Below, in pieces: positions 52,125-61,582 of a stretch of DNA of 64,000 bases (position 1 is its first letter; every line of letters begins with the position of its first letter). Position numbers and translations under genes: made by a program. The DNA comes from Desulfosarcinaceae bacterium (lineage in GTDB: Bacteria > Desulfobacterota > Desulfobacteria > Desulfobacterales > Desulfosarcinaceae): assembly GCA_030066015.1 (NCBI GenBank), contig JASJCL010000012.1, positions 62,001 to 126,000 of the forward strand. Direction: 5' to 3'. The notes under the pieces are model-generated. The model did no database searches. It worked only from the letters and a program-made list of their open reading frames with translations, and had not been told where the DNA came from.

Positions 52125-54977
52125 TCAGGTGCGCGTCAGACGACCATAAATCTCGAAAAGGCGGTCGGGCAGATCGCGGACATCCTGGATCACCGTATGG
52201 TGGGCCCGGCCGTAGAGCTCGTCCAGGCGGGCATCCGAGCCGATGTTGACCGTGATGCCTCTGGTGTAAATCCGCCGTGCATGGGCTTCCTGAATGGCGC
52301 GACGGGTGTCTGCGATGGCCCGCATACCTTTGTACCCGGTATCATTGGGGAAGCCGTCGCCCAAAATCAAAAGCAGGCGAACGCCGGCCGGAATCTCCGC
52401 CAGACGTCGGGTGGCGTGGCGGATGGCGGCCCCCATGCGGGTAGCCCGCATGGGGGTCATAGCGGCAATGCGTCTCTTGGTTTGGTGATCCAAGGGATCG
52501 TCGAAATCCTTGATGCGCAGGTAGTCCACATCGAGGCGACCGCTGCTGGAGAACCCGGCAATGGCGAAGCGGTCGCCGACAATCTTCAGGGCCTCGCAGA
52601 ACAATATGATGGCGGTCTGGGTGACGTGAAGGACACTCATGGATGCGCCCTGGACCTGATTGGCGGTAGAGCGCGACAGATCCACCAGCAGTAAAACGGC
52701 CACGTCTCGCTGGTGTTTGATGCGTTTCACATAGAGTCGATCGGAGGGCATACAGCCCGCTTTTCGATCGACGGCGAACGCCAGCATCGCCCGGTAATCG
52801 AAACTGTCCCCCTCTCGCCAGGGTCTGAGCAGTTTCAACCCCTGCGGTTTGAGGAGTTCGAAAGCGTGCCGAATGCGGGCCACCAGACCGGTGTGACGGT
52901 CCACTGTTCGACGATAGAGGGGGTCGCTCACCTCCGGCAGCCGCCGTTCACGCACCAGGGTGTGACCCATGAGATAGTCACCCAGATGCGCGTCCCATTC
53001 GGGATAGCGATGATGCGTGCCACTCATCGACCGGCTGGGCAGCGCGGCGGCGCTGGTGCGGTCCAGCAGAGCGTCCAGATCCAGTTCGGCCAATTCGAGA
53101 CGAATCTTCGACGCTGAGGCCGCCAGATTCAATTCCGTGTGGGCCGCCAAAATCAGTGCCCGCAGGTCGGCGTTTTCCGGCGTCCCCTGCCGGCGCAGAA
53201 AGCACTTGCGCAGATCGGACTGAAATACCCGCAGGCCCCGACTCGCCAGAAGTTGTCGTACGCGTCGCGCCATTCGATCAGGAATGGCGGTGGCGCGGTA
53301 AATCAGATCGGGCCGCAGGCGTCGCCCGAAAGGGGTCCAGAACGGGCGCCGCGGCGCCGCCGGCCGGCCCCGGCGGGCTTCGACACTGGGATAAGCGGAA
53401 CGGACCAGGGCCGCGCTCGCTTCAACCCTGCTCCCGGGCACTAATCGATCGACCGCGGTCTGCATCCATTGCAGGAGCAGCGGCCAGTTATCCCCGGCGA
53501 TACGGTGGATCCGTTCATCCACCATCCCCAGGGCCACGGTGATATAGAGCAGCTTTAGAATCTCGCTCTTTGAATCAAGGGCCAACTCCTCCGCAACCGC
53601 CTGCTCCATAAACGATGCCGTCTCCCGGGCCAGCCCGGGGTAGCGTGCGGCCACCGCCAGGCGCAGGCGACAATGCTCGAATACGGTGAAGAGCCCAGCG
53701 GCAAGGTCCGGCTGCGGGAATCCGTTCAGAAAGCGCTCCAGGTCAGATCCCACCGCACCGTCCCGGGCGGCGCCTCTATCCAGAGGGGATCCCGACAATT
53801 GATGCATCCGCTGCCGGTCAAAGTCAAAACTGCCAAACTCGAAACAGGCGGCCTCGAGTTTCACCAGCAGCGTGTACACCTCCCGGTTGCGGTGAGGCTG
53901 TTCGTAGAGGCCGAGCTCCTTGGGCAGAAAAAGGTAGCGACCGTCGCAGGCGACGAGGGTCCTTGGGCGGTCCATATGGTCATCGGCGCCCCCCAAATCC
54001 GCCATGTCATGAATGGCCACCGAGTAGCCGAGTCGCGCCTGCAGATAGCGGCCCAGTTGCCCGCGCACCTCCGTCAGAGGGACGGTGGTCTGTAGCTCAC
54101 GACAAAAGGCCCTCGCGCGATGGGCGGCAAGGGAGAGATAGCGCCCCGCCCCCTCGGCGCTAGTCGCTGCACGATTGAGCGCCCGGGAGACAAAGGCCGT
54201 CAATGCGGCGGCGGAGAGCAGGGTGGTGCCGGCCGCCAATCCCTCCACAAATGGTTCTGCGAGGTGGTGGTCCACCTGGATAACGCGTTTGAGCTGTCCG
54301 ATCTGGAACGATCGCCGCAGCGGATCGAATCCCGCCACCGCCTGCGGGATGAATTGGGTCATGTAGATGCTGCGGTTGTAGCTCAGGGGGAGGGCAAAGC
54401 AGGCCTCGAGAAGGTCGAGCAGGGCCACACCGGCATCGGCCTCTCCCCGGTCGAGAAGCTGGACAAACAACCCCAGCGGCCCTTTGACGGTGTAGACGCC
54501 CTTGGAAAGAAGGGTTGCCAAGGTGGCCTCGAAGGCCTCCAGCAGCGCGTCGTCATGACGCAGCAGCACCGCCGGCAGGTAGGCCGCCAGGAGCTGACCG
54601 AGGCCGGCGCCTTCGCGGCGGACTTCGTCGAGACGTCGGGCATATCCATGAAGCTGCTCCGGCGACACCTGCCCCAACAGGCGCAGGAATCCGTGGGCCA
54701 CGGCCTCTCCGAAGCTAGTTGCCATGGTGAGCGCCGCGATGGTTTGAGAGACCAGCAGGTCCACCTCCCATTCGTGTATGGGCACCCGCATCGCCGCCAG
54801 CCTCTTGCAGACCTCATCCGCCAATTGGGGGTCTGCCAATCGCAGTGGTTTCAGCACGTGTGGTGTCAGCGTCCACCGTCTGCTTGCATCAGATGACGAG
54901 GTCTCACGGGATGCGGCGTCATGGAATGACGTGTCAGTGCATGACGCGTCCGTGGCTGAGGGCCCTCGGGGTCTCAT
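52125..54977 (-). CDS. CbbO/NorD-like protein with C-terminal von Willebrand A domain
   Basis: A 950-residue cytosolic protein, longer than CbbO (about 780) or NorD (about 630). The first 550 residues are helical and contain Leu/Ala-rich repeats. Residues about 740-945 form a VWA domain with a full MIDAS (VLLLVDLSRSTANQ, then the Thr/Asp positions in MRATRMGAAIRHA and LILGDGFPND). The CbbO/NorD-type linker FELLKPQGLKLLRPWREGDSFDYRAMLAFAVDRKAG precedes it. Start 54977 is chosen because it is two bases past the stop of the partner AAA+ gene. Such pairs remodel metalloenzymes (Rubisco, NO reductase). Neither target is near, so the client is unknown. Confidence 0.8.
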   Translation of the reverse strand: MRPRGPSATDASCTDTSFHDAASRETSSSDASRRWTLTPHVLKPLRLADPQLADEVCKRLAAMRVPIHEWEVDLLVSQTIAALTMATSFGEAVAHGFLRLLGQVSPEQLHGYARRLDEVRREGAGLGQLLAAYLPAVLLRHDDALLEAFEATLATLLSKGVYTVKGPLGLFVQLLDRGEADAGVALLDLLEACFALPLSYNRSIYMTQFIPQAVAGFDPLRRSFQIGQLKRVIQVDHHLAEPFVEGLAAGTTLLSAAALTAFVSRALNRAATSAEGAGRYLSLAAHRARAFCRELQTTVPLTEVRGQLGRYLQARLGYSVAIHDMADLGGADDHMDRPRTLVACDGRYLFLPKELGLYEQPHRNREVYTLLVKLEAACFEFGSFDFDRQRMHQLSGSPLDRGAARDGAVGSDLERFLNGFPQPDLAAGLFTVFEHCRLRLAVAARYPGLARETASFMEQAVAEELALDSKSEILKLLYITVALGMVDERIHRIAGDNWPLLLQWMQTAVDRLVPGSRVEASAALVRSAYPSVEARRGRPAAPRRPFWTPFGRRLRPDLIYRATAIPDRMARRVRQLLASRGLRVFQSDLRKCFLRRQGTPENADLRALILAAHTELNLAASASKIRLELAELDLDALLDRTSAAALPSRSMSGTHHRYPEWDAHLGDYLMGHTLVRERRLPEVSDPLYRRTVDRHTGLVARIRHAFELLKPQGLKLLRPWREGDSFDYRAMLAFAVDRKAGCMPSDRLYVKRIKHQRDVAVLLLVDLSRSTANQVQGASMSVLHVTQTAIILFCEALKIVGDRFAIAGFSSSGRLDVDYLRIKDFDDPLDHQTKRRIAAMTPMRATRMGAAIRHATRRLAEIPAGVRLLLILGDGFPNDTGYKGMRAIADTRRAIQEAHARRIYTRGITVNIGSDARLDELYGRAHHTVIQDVRDLPDRLFEIYGRLTRT

Positions 54978-54978
54978 C

Positions 54979-55794
54979 TTAGAAGAGGTCGTCCACCAGT
55001 TCGGAGAGGGTCTCCTGCAGCCGCTCGTCATCGCTGAGGGGTAGACAGATGGCCACGCGACAGGCGTCCGCTGGGGAGATCCCCTGGGTCATCATCTGGC
55101 CGGCGTAGATGAGCAGGCGGGTACTGGCGCCCTCGGTGAGGCCGTGCTCGCGAATATTGCGGATCTGCCCTCCGAGTCGAACCAGCGCCTGGGCGGTGTT
55201 GGGCTCGACCCCACTCTCGCGTGCGACGATCTCCGCTTCCTGATGGGCCGCCGGATAATCGAAGTTGAGCGCCACGAAGCGCTGGCGAGTGCTTTGCTTG
55301 AGGTCCTTGAGGAGGGATTGATAGCCGGGGTTATAGGATATGACCAGTTGGAATCCCGCGGTGGCCGGTATCACCTCGCGACGTTTGTCGATGAAGAGCG
55401 TTCGGCGGTTGTCGGTGAGGGGATGGATCACAACGGTGGTGTCCTTGCGGGCCTCGACCACTTCGTCCAGATAGCAGATGGCGCCCATTCGCACCGCCTG
55501 GGTCAGGGGACCGTCCAGCCAGAGTGTCTCATCATTTTTAAGAAGGTAGCGGCCGATCAGGTCTGAGGCGAAGAGGTCCTCATGACAGGCCACCGTGATG
55601 AGGGGCCGTCCCAGCCGCCAGGCCATGTATTCCACAAAGCGGGTCTTCCCACAGCCGGTGGGTCCTTTGAGCATCACCGGCAGCGCTGAGCGGGCCGCCG
55701 CCTCGAACAATGAGACTTCGTTACCGATGGAGAGATAGTAGGGCTCGTCCGTGATACGGTGGCTGACGGGGGCGTCTGCATCGGCCGATGCCAT
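54979..55794 (-). CDS. MoxR-family AAA+ ATPase, CbbQ/NirQ/NorQ type
   Basis: A 271-residue cytosolic ATPase. Start 55794 is chosen because AAAGGAG precedes it and the length matches CbbQ (about 270). Walker A GPTGCGKT is at residues 44-51, Walker B AICYLDEV at 105-112, and sensor-1 region [34 protein letters not shown] follows with the arginine-finger positions. The [12 protein letters not shown] insert is typical of the CbbQ/NorQ branch. It would form hexameric rings that act on a client held by the VWA partner encoded immediately downstream. Confidence 0.93.
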   Translation of the reverse strand: MASADADAPVSHRITDEPYYLSIGNEVSLFEAAARSALPVMLKGPTGCGKTRFVEYMAWRLGRPLITVACHEDLFASDLIGRYLLKNDETLWLDGPLTQAVRMGAICYLDEVVEARKDTTVVIHPLTDNRRTLFIDKRREVIPATAGFQLVISYNPGYQSLLKDLKQSTRQRFVALNFDYPAAHQEAEIVARESGVEPNTAQALVRLGGQIRNIREHGLTEGASTRLLIYAGQMMTQGISPADACRVAICLPLSDDERLQETLSELVDDLF

Positions 55795-55951
55795 GGGGAC
55801 TCCTTTGTTGACACAGAACGGGAAAGGTTTATAGTTACCCGACTTCGGCGGCTCCGACTCAAGTTTGGCCCACCGCCTCCGATCAACAGCATACGGAATA
55901 TTCACCGAAGCGCCGTTTATAGTATCGATATAGGCGAAAGACAACCGCGTA

Positions 55952-57097
55952 ATGATCCAGCGTCTCACCTACGACGACAAAGAGATTATCCTCATCGGGA
56001 CAGCCCATGTGTCAAAAGAGAGTGTGGCCCTGGTAGAGGAAACCATTGCCGCTGAAGCGCCAGACACCGTCTGCGTGGAGCTGTGTCCCTCACGCTACCA
56101 GTCCCTGAAGCAGAAGGACCGCTGGCAGAACACCGACATCGTCAAGGTGATCAAGGAGAAGAAGGCCTTCCTCTTGCTCTCCAATCTGATGCTGGCCTCC
56201 TTCCAGAAACGTATCGCCCAGAAGCTCGATATCCGGCCCGGTCAGGAGATGATCCAGGCCATCGCCTCGGCCGAGGCAATCGGCGCCCGCATTGAGGTGG
56301 CCGACCGCGATATTCGCACCACACTGGCGCGCGCCTGGCGTATCATGAGTTTCTGGAACAAGATCAAGCTTCTCTTCCAGCTCATCTTGTCCATGGGCGA
56401 GGTGGATGAGATCAGTGCAGAAGATGTTGAGCGGCTGAAGGAGCGCGACGCCCTTGATGCCATCCTCAGTGAGGTGGGCGAATCGATGCCCGCTATCCGG
56501 CACGCCCTCATCGATGAGCGAGACCTCTATCTGGCTGAAAAGATCCGCACGGCACCGGGCAGTAAAATCGTCGCCGTGGTGGGAGCCGGCCATGTGCCCG
56601 GTATCCTCAAAAACTGGGAAGCGCCCATCGATATTGCGGCCCTCGAGATCCTGCCCCCGAAGGGCAAAGGGGCCGGGATGGTCAAATGGATTCTGCCGCT
56701 GGCCATCATCGCGCTGCTCGGCTACGGCTTCACACGGGGAGGGGTGGACGCCGGTACCGACATGGTTACCCTGTGGGTCCTGGCCAACGGCATTCTGGCC
56801 GGCATCGGGGCCACCTTTGCCCTGGCCCATCCACTGACCGTGATCTCCTCCATCTTGGCGGCGCCCCTGACCTCCCTCAACCCCATGATCGCCGCCGGCT
56901 GGGTCTCAGGTCTGGTGGAAGCCTTTTCACGAAAGCCACGCGTGCGGGATTTCGAGCGTCTGTCCGACGACATCGTGAGCGTCCGGGGATTCTGGCGCAA
57001 TAAGGTGACCCGCATTCTGCTCGTGGTGGTCTTCACCAACCTCGGCAGCGCAGTGGGGACCTTTGTGGCCATTCCCATGATGGTCAAGCTGCTGTAA
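55952..57097 (+). CDS. TraB family protein with C-terminal membrane helices
   Basis: A 381-residue protein. The N-terminal 240 residues form a TraB/PrgY domain: [20 protein letters not shown] with the conserved [18 protein letters not shown] with the ELxxxR pattern, and [13 protein letters not shown] with GAGHxxG. These glutamate and histidine residues suggest a metal-dependent hydrolase like the Tiki peptidases, though bacterial function is uncertain. The C-terminal 140 residues carry three to four membrane helices (about 247-262, 270-300, 355-380). It is divergent from the AAA+ gene, 157 bases between starts. The start at 55952 gives the family N-terminus [19 protein letters not shown]. Confidence 0.85.
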   Translation: MIQRLTYDDKEIILIGTAHVSKESVALVEETIAAEAPDTVCVELCPSRYQSLKQKDRWQNTDIVKVIKEKKAFLLLSNLMLASFQKRIAQKLDIRPGQEMIQAIASAEAIGARIEVADRDIRTTLARAWRIMSFWNKIKLLFQLILSMGEVDEISAEDVERLKERDALDAILSEVGESMPAIRHALIDERDLYLAEKIRTAPGSKIVAVVGAGHVPGILKNWEAPIDIAALEILPPKGKGAGMVKWILPLAIIALLGYGFTRGGVDAGTDMVTLWVLANGILAGIGATFALAHPLTVISSILAAPLTSLNPMIAAGWVSGLVEAFSRKPRVRDFERLSDDIVSVRGFWRNKVTRILLVVVFTNLGSAVGTFVAIPMMVKLL

Positions 57098-57169
57098 GGC
57101 CGGATCCGTAACGGCGCGGCACCCGCCTTCCCGAGGCACGCCATCATCGCGTGTACGAATTGACCGCTA

Positions 57170-57970
57170 TTACCCCGGCTGGGCAATCTTGACCACGGTG
57201 CGCTGCCCGACCCCACCGCCCGGGATCTCCTGGGTCAAGGTTACCGTGCGCAGCCGGTCCTCGGCAAACCACTGAATACACTGCGGATAGAGTTCCCATT
57301 CGAGCGCCAACCCCTTTTTCTGGATATCGGCCAGGGTGTCACTCTCCGCAATGGGGAAGGCGCGCTGGCCGATAATGGGGCCGGTATCCTCGCCGTAGTC
57401 GATGAAGTGCACCGTGCAGCCCCCCACCTTGCAGCCATAGCGAAACGTATCGCCATAGCCATCCACACCGGGAAACGCCGGCAGCAGCGCGGGATGAATG
57501 TTCATGATGCGTGGCAGCGAGGGATCCTTGTTGAAATGGTCGATGAAATAGGGGGTCAAGTTGCGCATGAATCCGGCCAGGATAACCAGATCCACCCGAT
57601 AGGCAGCGAGTTCCGCGATCAATGCGACCTCGGCCGCCACGCGCGAGTGTAAAAAGCGCTTCAAGCGGCCCGGATCGCCATTGGCGGGCAGCAGACTCTG
57701 ACGTTGGCCCAGGTCTTCCAAATCGATGTCCGCCGGCAGCTCCACCGTGGCGGGCGCCTCCTTGACCGCTTTGATAATGCGTCGATAATCCACTACAAAT
57801 TGGGGAATGCCATGCTTCTCGGCCCGTCCCAGCCCTTTGGCGTCGGGGTTGTCGCTGCCCACGACACTGACCTCGGCATCGATGGCGTTCTGTTCACAAG
57901 CGTCGATGATGGCCTGCAGGTTGGTCCCGCCGCCGGATATCAGTGCCCCGATTTTGATCGTCATCATCAC
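57170..57970 (-). CDS. purN: Phosphoribosylglycinamide formyltransferase
   Basis: A 266-residue cytosolic enzyme that transfers formyl from 10-formyltetrahydrofolate to GAR in purine synthesis. The N-terminal phosphate loop LISGGGTNLQAIIDAC, the catalytic Asn-His in RIMNIHPALLPAFPGVDGYG, and the Asp in HFIDYGEDTGPIIGQ are intact. It is longer than E. coli PurN (212) because of an insertion of about 40 residues near 70-108 (VELPADIDLEDLGQRQSLLPANGDPGRLKRF) before LVILAGFMRNLTPYFI. A GGGAGGGTG ribosome site precedes two adjacent ATGs. It is a single gene, convergent with traB. Confidence 0.93.
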   Translation of the reverse strand: MMMTIKIGALISGGGTNLQAIIDACEQNAIDAEVSVVGSDNPDAKGLGRAEKHGIPQFVVDYRRIIKAVKEAPATVELPADIDLEDLGQRQSLLPANGDPGRLKRFLHSRVAAEVALIAELAAYRVDLVILAGFMRNLTPYFIDHFNKDPSLPRIMNIHPALLPAFPGVDGYGDTFRYGCKVGGCTVHFIDYGEDTGPIIGQRAFPIAESDTLADIQKKGLALEWELYPQCIQWFAEDRLRTVTLTQEIPGGGVGQRTVVKIAQPG

Positions 57971-58321
57971 CCTCCCTTGGTTATGGTAACGGTTGCCGGA
58001 ACCGCTCCGTGGCGGTTCGCTGGTAATGGCTGTGGTCCGGCTGTGCCTCTGAGTGATCTCTAATGATCTAAATAGCTTTGACCTAACAAATGGCGGCCGC
58101 CAATGTCAAATCACCCCGTCAGAGGAGGGTGTCCATTTGGTGTCAGCCACCTAAAGTCAGAAGGCGCGTCTGGCGATACAAGGAACGTATCCTTGATGGA
58201 ACTGCCATCTTGCCCTGAAACGCATGGGGGGATGATAGCCGCTGATCTCAGCGAGCCAATCCGCCCGCCCAACAGCCCTACGAACGACATCAACAACTAG
58301 GAAAGCGCAACGATCACGAAT
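57971..58321. other. Divergent gap between purN and EAL-HDOD gene
   Basis: 351 bases between divergent genes. It contains an interrupted palindrome (58077-58110, listed separately). No c-di-GMP riboswitch pattern is visible in front of the EAL-HDOD gene. A 65-codon frame at 58103-58300 has no ribosome site and is not called. Confidence 0.45.
58077..58110. promoter_or_regulatory. Interrupted palindrome between purN and EAL-HDOD gene
   Basis: Outer arms TTTGAC (58077-58082) and GTCAAA (58105-58110) flank a perfect 12-base palindrome TGGCGGCCGCCA (58091-58102). It lies about 107 bases before purN and 212 bases before the EAL-HDOD gene and could be a regulator site or an RNA hairpin. Confidence 0.35.
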
Positions 58322-59533
58322 ATGGATGCCTACGTCGCCCGCCAGCCGATCTTCTCCAGGAACAAAACGATCTATGCCTATGAGCTGCTGTTTCGGGATG
58401 GAACGGCCAACTTCGTACCCGATATCGATGGTGACATCGCCACCGCCACCGTCATGTCCAACAGCGTGTTGACCATCGGGATTGAAAGCATCCTCGGCGA
58501 CAAGCGGGCCTTTATCAATTTCACCCAAAACCTGCTGGTTAACAAAGCGCCGCTGCTGCTCCCGAAAGAGACCACGGTCGTGGAAATTTTGGAGGACGTC
58601 ACGCCTGAAGCCGATTTGCTGGCGGCCTGCGCCGAGATGGCAACGCAGGGTTACCTGCTGGCGCTGGACGATTTCGAGTTCTCGCCAGAACTGATGCCCC
58701 TCATCGAGATGGCCCACATCATTAAGTTCGACTTCCGCCTGACGCCCCTGGACGAGATCGCGGCTTATCTGAAGCAGCTCCCGGATGGGAAACGGCGTCT
58801 GTTGGCCGAAAAGGTGGAAACCCACGCAGAGTTCGAGACGGCAAAGGAGATGGGCTTCGAACTCTTCCAGGGCTATTTCTTCTGCAAGCCGGAGATCATC
58901 AAGGGTCGCGAGATCCCCGGTTCCCAGCTCAATCTGATCCAGCTCATGAGCGCGCTCAACCAGAAGGACTTTCAATTCGATCAGCTTGAGAATCTGGTCG
59001 CACAGGATGTGGGACTCTCCTACAAATTGATGCGGTACATCAACTCACCCTTTTTCGGTCGCGCCAACAAGGTTGCGTCGGTCAAACAGGGCCTAGTCTT
59101 TCTGGGCGAAAAGGAGATCCGCCGCTTCATCTCCCTGGTCGCCATGTCCCGTCTGGCGGCCGATAAACCCAACGAACTGGTGCGCACCTCCTGTATTCGC
59201 GGAAAGTTCTGCGAGCTGATCTGTGAGCACAATTCCAGTCAGTGGGATGCACCGGAGCTCTTCACGCTGGGGATGTTCTCGCTGATCGACGCCATCGTGG
59301 ATTCCACCATGCAGGACGTTATGGACCGCATGCCCCTCTCCCCCAATCTCAAAGACGCCCTGATCGAGGCCAAAGGCCCCCTGAGCCCCTATCTAGCGCT
59401 CATCTGCGCCTATGAGCGGGGCGAATGGCAGCGGGTCTCCAAGCTGGCCACGGCCTTGAAAGTAGACGAAGAGCGCCTGCCCGATCTCTACCGCCAGGCC
59501 TGCATCTGGAGCAACAGCGTCATCGACAGCTAG
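58322..59533 (+). CDS. EAL-HDOD signalling protein
   Basis: A 403-residue cytosolic protein of the YuxH type. The N-terminal EAL-like domain (about 1-200) keeps many c-di-GMP phosphodiesterase positions: YELLFR (in place of EALxR), NFTQNLL, VEILED, ALDDFEF, LAEKVET and FQGYFFCKP. The DDFG glycine is missing, so activity is uncertain. The C-terminal HDOD domain (about 205-395) shows QDVGLSYKLMRYINSPFFG, GLVFLGEKEIRRFISLVAM and LFTLGMFSLIDAI. HDOD proteins link signalling with motility or stress responses. It is a single-gene unit with a weak ribosome site. Confidence 0.9.
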   Translation: MDAYVARQPIFSRNKTIYAYELLFRDGTANFVPDIDGDIATATVMSNSVLTIGIESILGDKRAFINFTQNLLVNKAPLLLPKETTVVEILEDVTPEADLLAACAEMATQGYLLALDDFEFSPELMPLIEMAHIIKFDFRLTPLDEIAAYLKQLPDGKRRLLAEKVETHAEFETAKEMGFELFQGYFFCKPEIIKGREIPGSQLNLIQLMSALNQKDFQFDQLENLVAQDVGLSYKLMRYINSPFFGRANKVASVKQGLVFLGEKEIRRFISLVAMSRLAADKPNELVRTSCIRGKFCELICEHNSSQWDAPELFTLGMFSLIDAIVDSTMQDVMDRMPLSPNLKDALIEAKGPLSPYLALICAYERGEWQRVSKLATALKVDEERLPDLYRQACIWSNSVIDS

Positions 59534-59681
59534 GATTCCAATTCGGTCGACAACCCGGCGCCAGGGTGTTGTTGACAAGGGATGACCACAATATTATGTT
59601 GTTGGCCATTGTTCGGCACTTCCCCACCCAAAAACAATCAGAGGGACCTTGCAGCAAGGCCCAGACGAAAGGAATATACGC

Positions 59682-60008
59682 ATGGCTGAAGGAATCATGG
59701 ATGTCGATGACAATGGCTTCGAGGCCGATATCATCCAGTCAGACAAACCGGTGATGGTCGACTTCTGGGCCCCCTGGTGCGGTCCCTGCAAAGCGATCGG
59801 ACCGGTGGTAGAGGAACTGGCAGGCGAGTATGGCGACCGCATCAAGTTCGCCAAGTGCAACGTAGACGACAATCCAGTAACGCCGGGCAAATACGGCATC
59901 AAGGCGATTCCCACCCTGATCTTTTTCAAGGATGGCCAGGTGGTCGATCAGATCACGGGCATGGTGGCGCGCACCAAGCTCGAAGAAGCCCTGGGCAACA
60001 TGTTATAA
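59682..60008 (+). CDS. trxA: Thioredoxin
   Basis: A 108-residue cytosolic redox protein. Active site WCGPC is in VDFWAPWCGPCKAIGPVVEELA; the cis-Pro loop is in GIKAIPTLIFFKDGQVVDQITGM. Start 59682 follows AAAGGA. The N-terminal helix and buried Asp position are present, length is standard. It reduces disulfides using thioredoxin reductase, which is not in this window. It is followed by a 13-bp hairpin terminator. Confidence 0.97.
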   Translation: MAEGIMDVDDNGFEADIIQSDKPVMVDFWAPWCGPCKAIGPVVEELAGEYGDRIKFAKCNVDDNPVTPGKYGIKAIPTLIFFKDGQVVDQITGMVARTKLEEALGNML

Positions 60009-60050
60009 CCACTTTCAAGGTCACCCATAGCCGACGCACCATTGACATCC

Positions 60051-60093
60051 ACAACAGGCGGTGAGAGCAGGGATCTGCTACACCGCCTGTTGT
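60051..60093 (+). terminator. Terminator after trxA
   Basis: Perfect 13-bp stem (ACAACAGGCGGTG at 60051-60063 with its complement at 60081-60093) that extends into an inner AGCAG/CTGCT stem. It lies 43 bases after the trxA stop and 36 bases before bamD. Confidence 0.7.
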
Positions 60094-60128
60094 ATATGCT
60101 ACCGTGACTTCACCGAGGATCTATCCCA

Positions 60129-60872
60129 ATGAAGAGAAGATGGCTCATCTGCGTGGCCGCCCTCATGCTGCTCAACGCCTGCGCCTGGCTGCAGGAGAAA
60201 GAGGAGAAGCCGGCAGACGTCTTGATCGAGGAGGGCGTGGAGGCCTTCAACGCCGGCGACTACGACGACGCCATCGAGGCGTTCGAGCAGTTGCGCGACT
60301 GGTACCCCTTTAGCAAATACGCCATTCTGGCGGAGCTGAAAATCGCCGACGCCCATTTCGAACTGGGCAACTACGAGGAGGCGGTGTTCGCCTACGAGGA
60401 GTTCGAACAGCTCCATCCCCGCAACGAGGCGATCCCGTATGTCATCTATCGAATCGGCCTGTGTCACTTCAACCGCATCGATACGGTGGATCGAGACCAG
60501 TCCGCCGCTCAAAAAGCCCTCGATACCTTCAACCGCCTGCAGCAGCAGTTTCCCGACGATGCCTATGCGCACAGCGCCAACAACTACATCCACCACAGTC
60601 TGCAGAGCCTGGCGGGGCACGATTTCTACGTGGGGATGCACTACTACAAAAGCAAACACTTCAAGGCGGCCCTGGAGCGCTTCCGAAGCGTGGTGACCCA
60701 GTACCCCGATGTGGGGCTGCACGCCAAGGCTCTCAACTATATCGCCAATTGCGAGGCGATGATTGCCCGTGAAGCCGCCCAGGCTTCGGACGTATCGAAA
60801 AAACCCGGAACCCCGGCGGCGGACAAGGAGGCGCCAGTGGCCTCCGATCAGCCCGTCGAGCAGGAGGGCTGA
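60129..60872 (+). CDS. bamD: Outer membrane assembly lipoprotein BamD
   Basis: A 247-residue outer-membrane lipoprotein facing the periplasm, an essential part of the BAM complex. The signal peptide MKRRWLICVAALMLLNAC ends in a lipobox with Cys18. Five TPR-like repeats follow: ADVLIEEGVEAFNAGDYDDAIEAFEQLRDWYPFSKYAILAELKIADAHFELGNYEEAVFAYEEFEQLHPRNEAIPYVIYRIGLCHF and later YKSKHFKAALERFRSVVTQYP. The PFSKYA turn and the HPRNEAIPYVIYRIG block are BamD signatures. The C-terminal 35 residues are low-complexity. It confirms a Gram-negative envelope. Confidence 0.93.
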   Translation: MKRRWLICVAALMLLNACAWLQEKEEKPADVLIEEGVEAFNAGDYDDAIEAFEQLRDWYPFSKYAILAELKIADAHFELGNYEEAVFAYEEFEQLHPRNEAIPYVIYRIGLCHFNRIDTVDRDQSAAQKALDTFNRLQQQFPDDAYAHSANNYIHHSLQSLAGHDFYVGMHYYKSKHFKAALERFRSVVTQYPDVGLHAKALNYIANCEAMIAREAAQASDVSKKPGTPAADKEAPVASDQPVEQEG

Positions 60873-61093
60873 TCGGCGGTTTGCACAAAACCATTTACAA
60901 AGCGGCCACGATTCGCTATGGAGGTTTGTTTTCGTGTCCGACCGCCACGGTAGGAGCTGCGACATACGGCATCCAGCGCTCGCAGTCACCGGCGTCCCAA
61001 CGGATTTCAGGATAGAAAGGCGCTGCCCCGACGACCGCATCATGCATGCCGTCGCATCCCGCATGCGCGAACGAGGCCTTACAGGAGTAAATC

Positions 61094-61285
61094 ATGTCAA
61101 AAGTATGTGAAATCTGCGGAAAAAAACCGATGGTTGGCTGCAATGTGAGTCATGCTCACAATGTCACCAAGCGTCGCTTCAACCCCAATCTCCAGAGCGT
61201 CCGGGCCAAACACGGCGGTCGTGTGAAAAAGATGGTTGTCTGCACCAACTGCATCAAATCGGGCCACGTGGTCAAAGCACCCTAA
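61094..61285 (+). CDS. rpmB: 50S ribosomal protein L28
   Basis: A 63-residue ribosomal protein. [34 protein letters not shown] is the L28 signature. CEICG near the N-terminus and VCTNC near the C-terminus make the zinc-ribbon (C+) form rather than the zinc-free paralogue. ACAGGAG lies about 6 bases before the ATG. It is a single gene followed by a hairpin terminator. Confidence 0.98.
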   Translation: MSKVCEICGKKPMVGCNVSHAHNVTKRRFNPNLQSVRAKHGGRVKKMVVCTNCIKSGHVVKAP

Positions 61286-61582
61286 CCCACACCACCGCAT
61301 CCATCCGAACCGCAAGCGTTCAGCAAGGCGCGTGAATGCAGCGATCGTGCACAGGGCCTTTGCCTGTCCCACAATGGGCAGCAAAGGCCCTGCGTCGTTT
61401 GAGCTCGGGTATCCAAAAGGGGGGGCGGTAGGTGCCTTGGGTTGGCCACGCTTGCCCGACCGCTTCTCGGCGCTGGAGACAGCGCCCTTCGATCGGTGTT
61501 GACGGTGGATGGCAATGGTTGCGCGACGAAGGCCTCTTCACGAATCGGCGGCGCGCTGATGGCGCTTAGCGACCCGGAAGTG
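61286..61582. other. Convergent gap between rpmB and rel
   Basis: 297 bases between convergent genes. It contains the rpmB terminator at 61352-61392. The rest shows no gene, repeat or promoter that I can support. Confidence 0.5.
61352..61392 (+). terminator. Terminator after rpmB
   Basis: Perfect 12-bp stem CAGGGCCTTTGC (61352-61363) with GCAAAGGCCCTG (61381-61392). An inner CTG-CCC/GGGCAG stem makes it continuous around an ACAAT loop. A CGTCGTTT tail follows; being between convergent genes it may work both ways. Confidence 0.75.
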
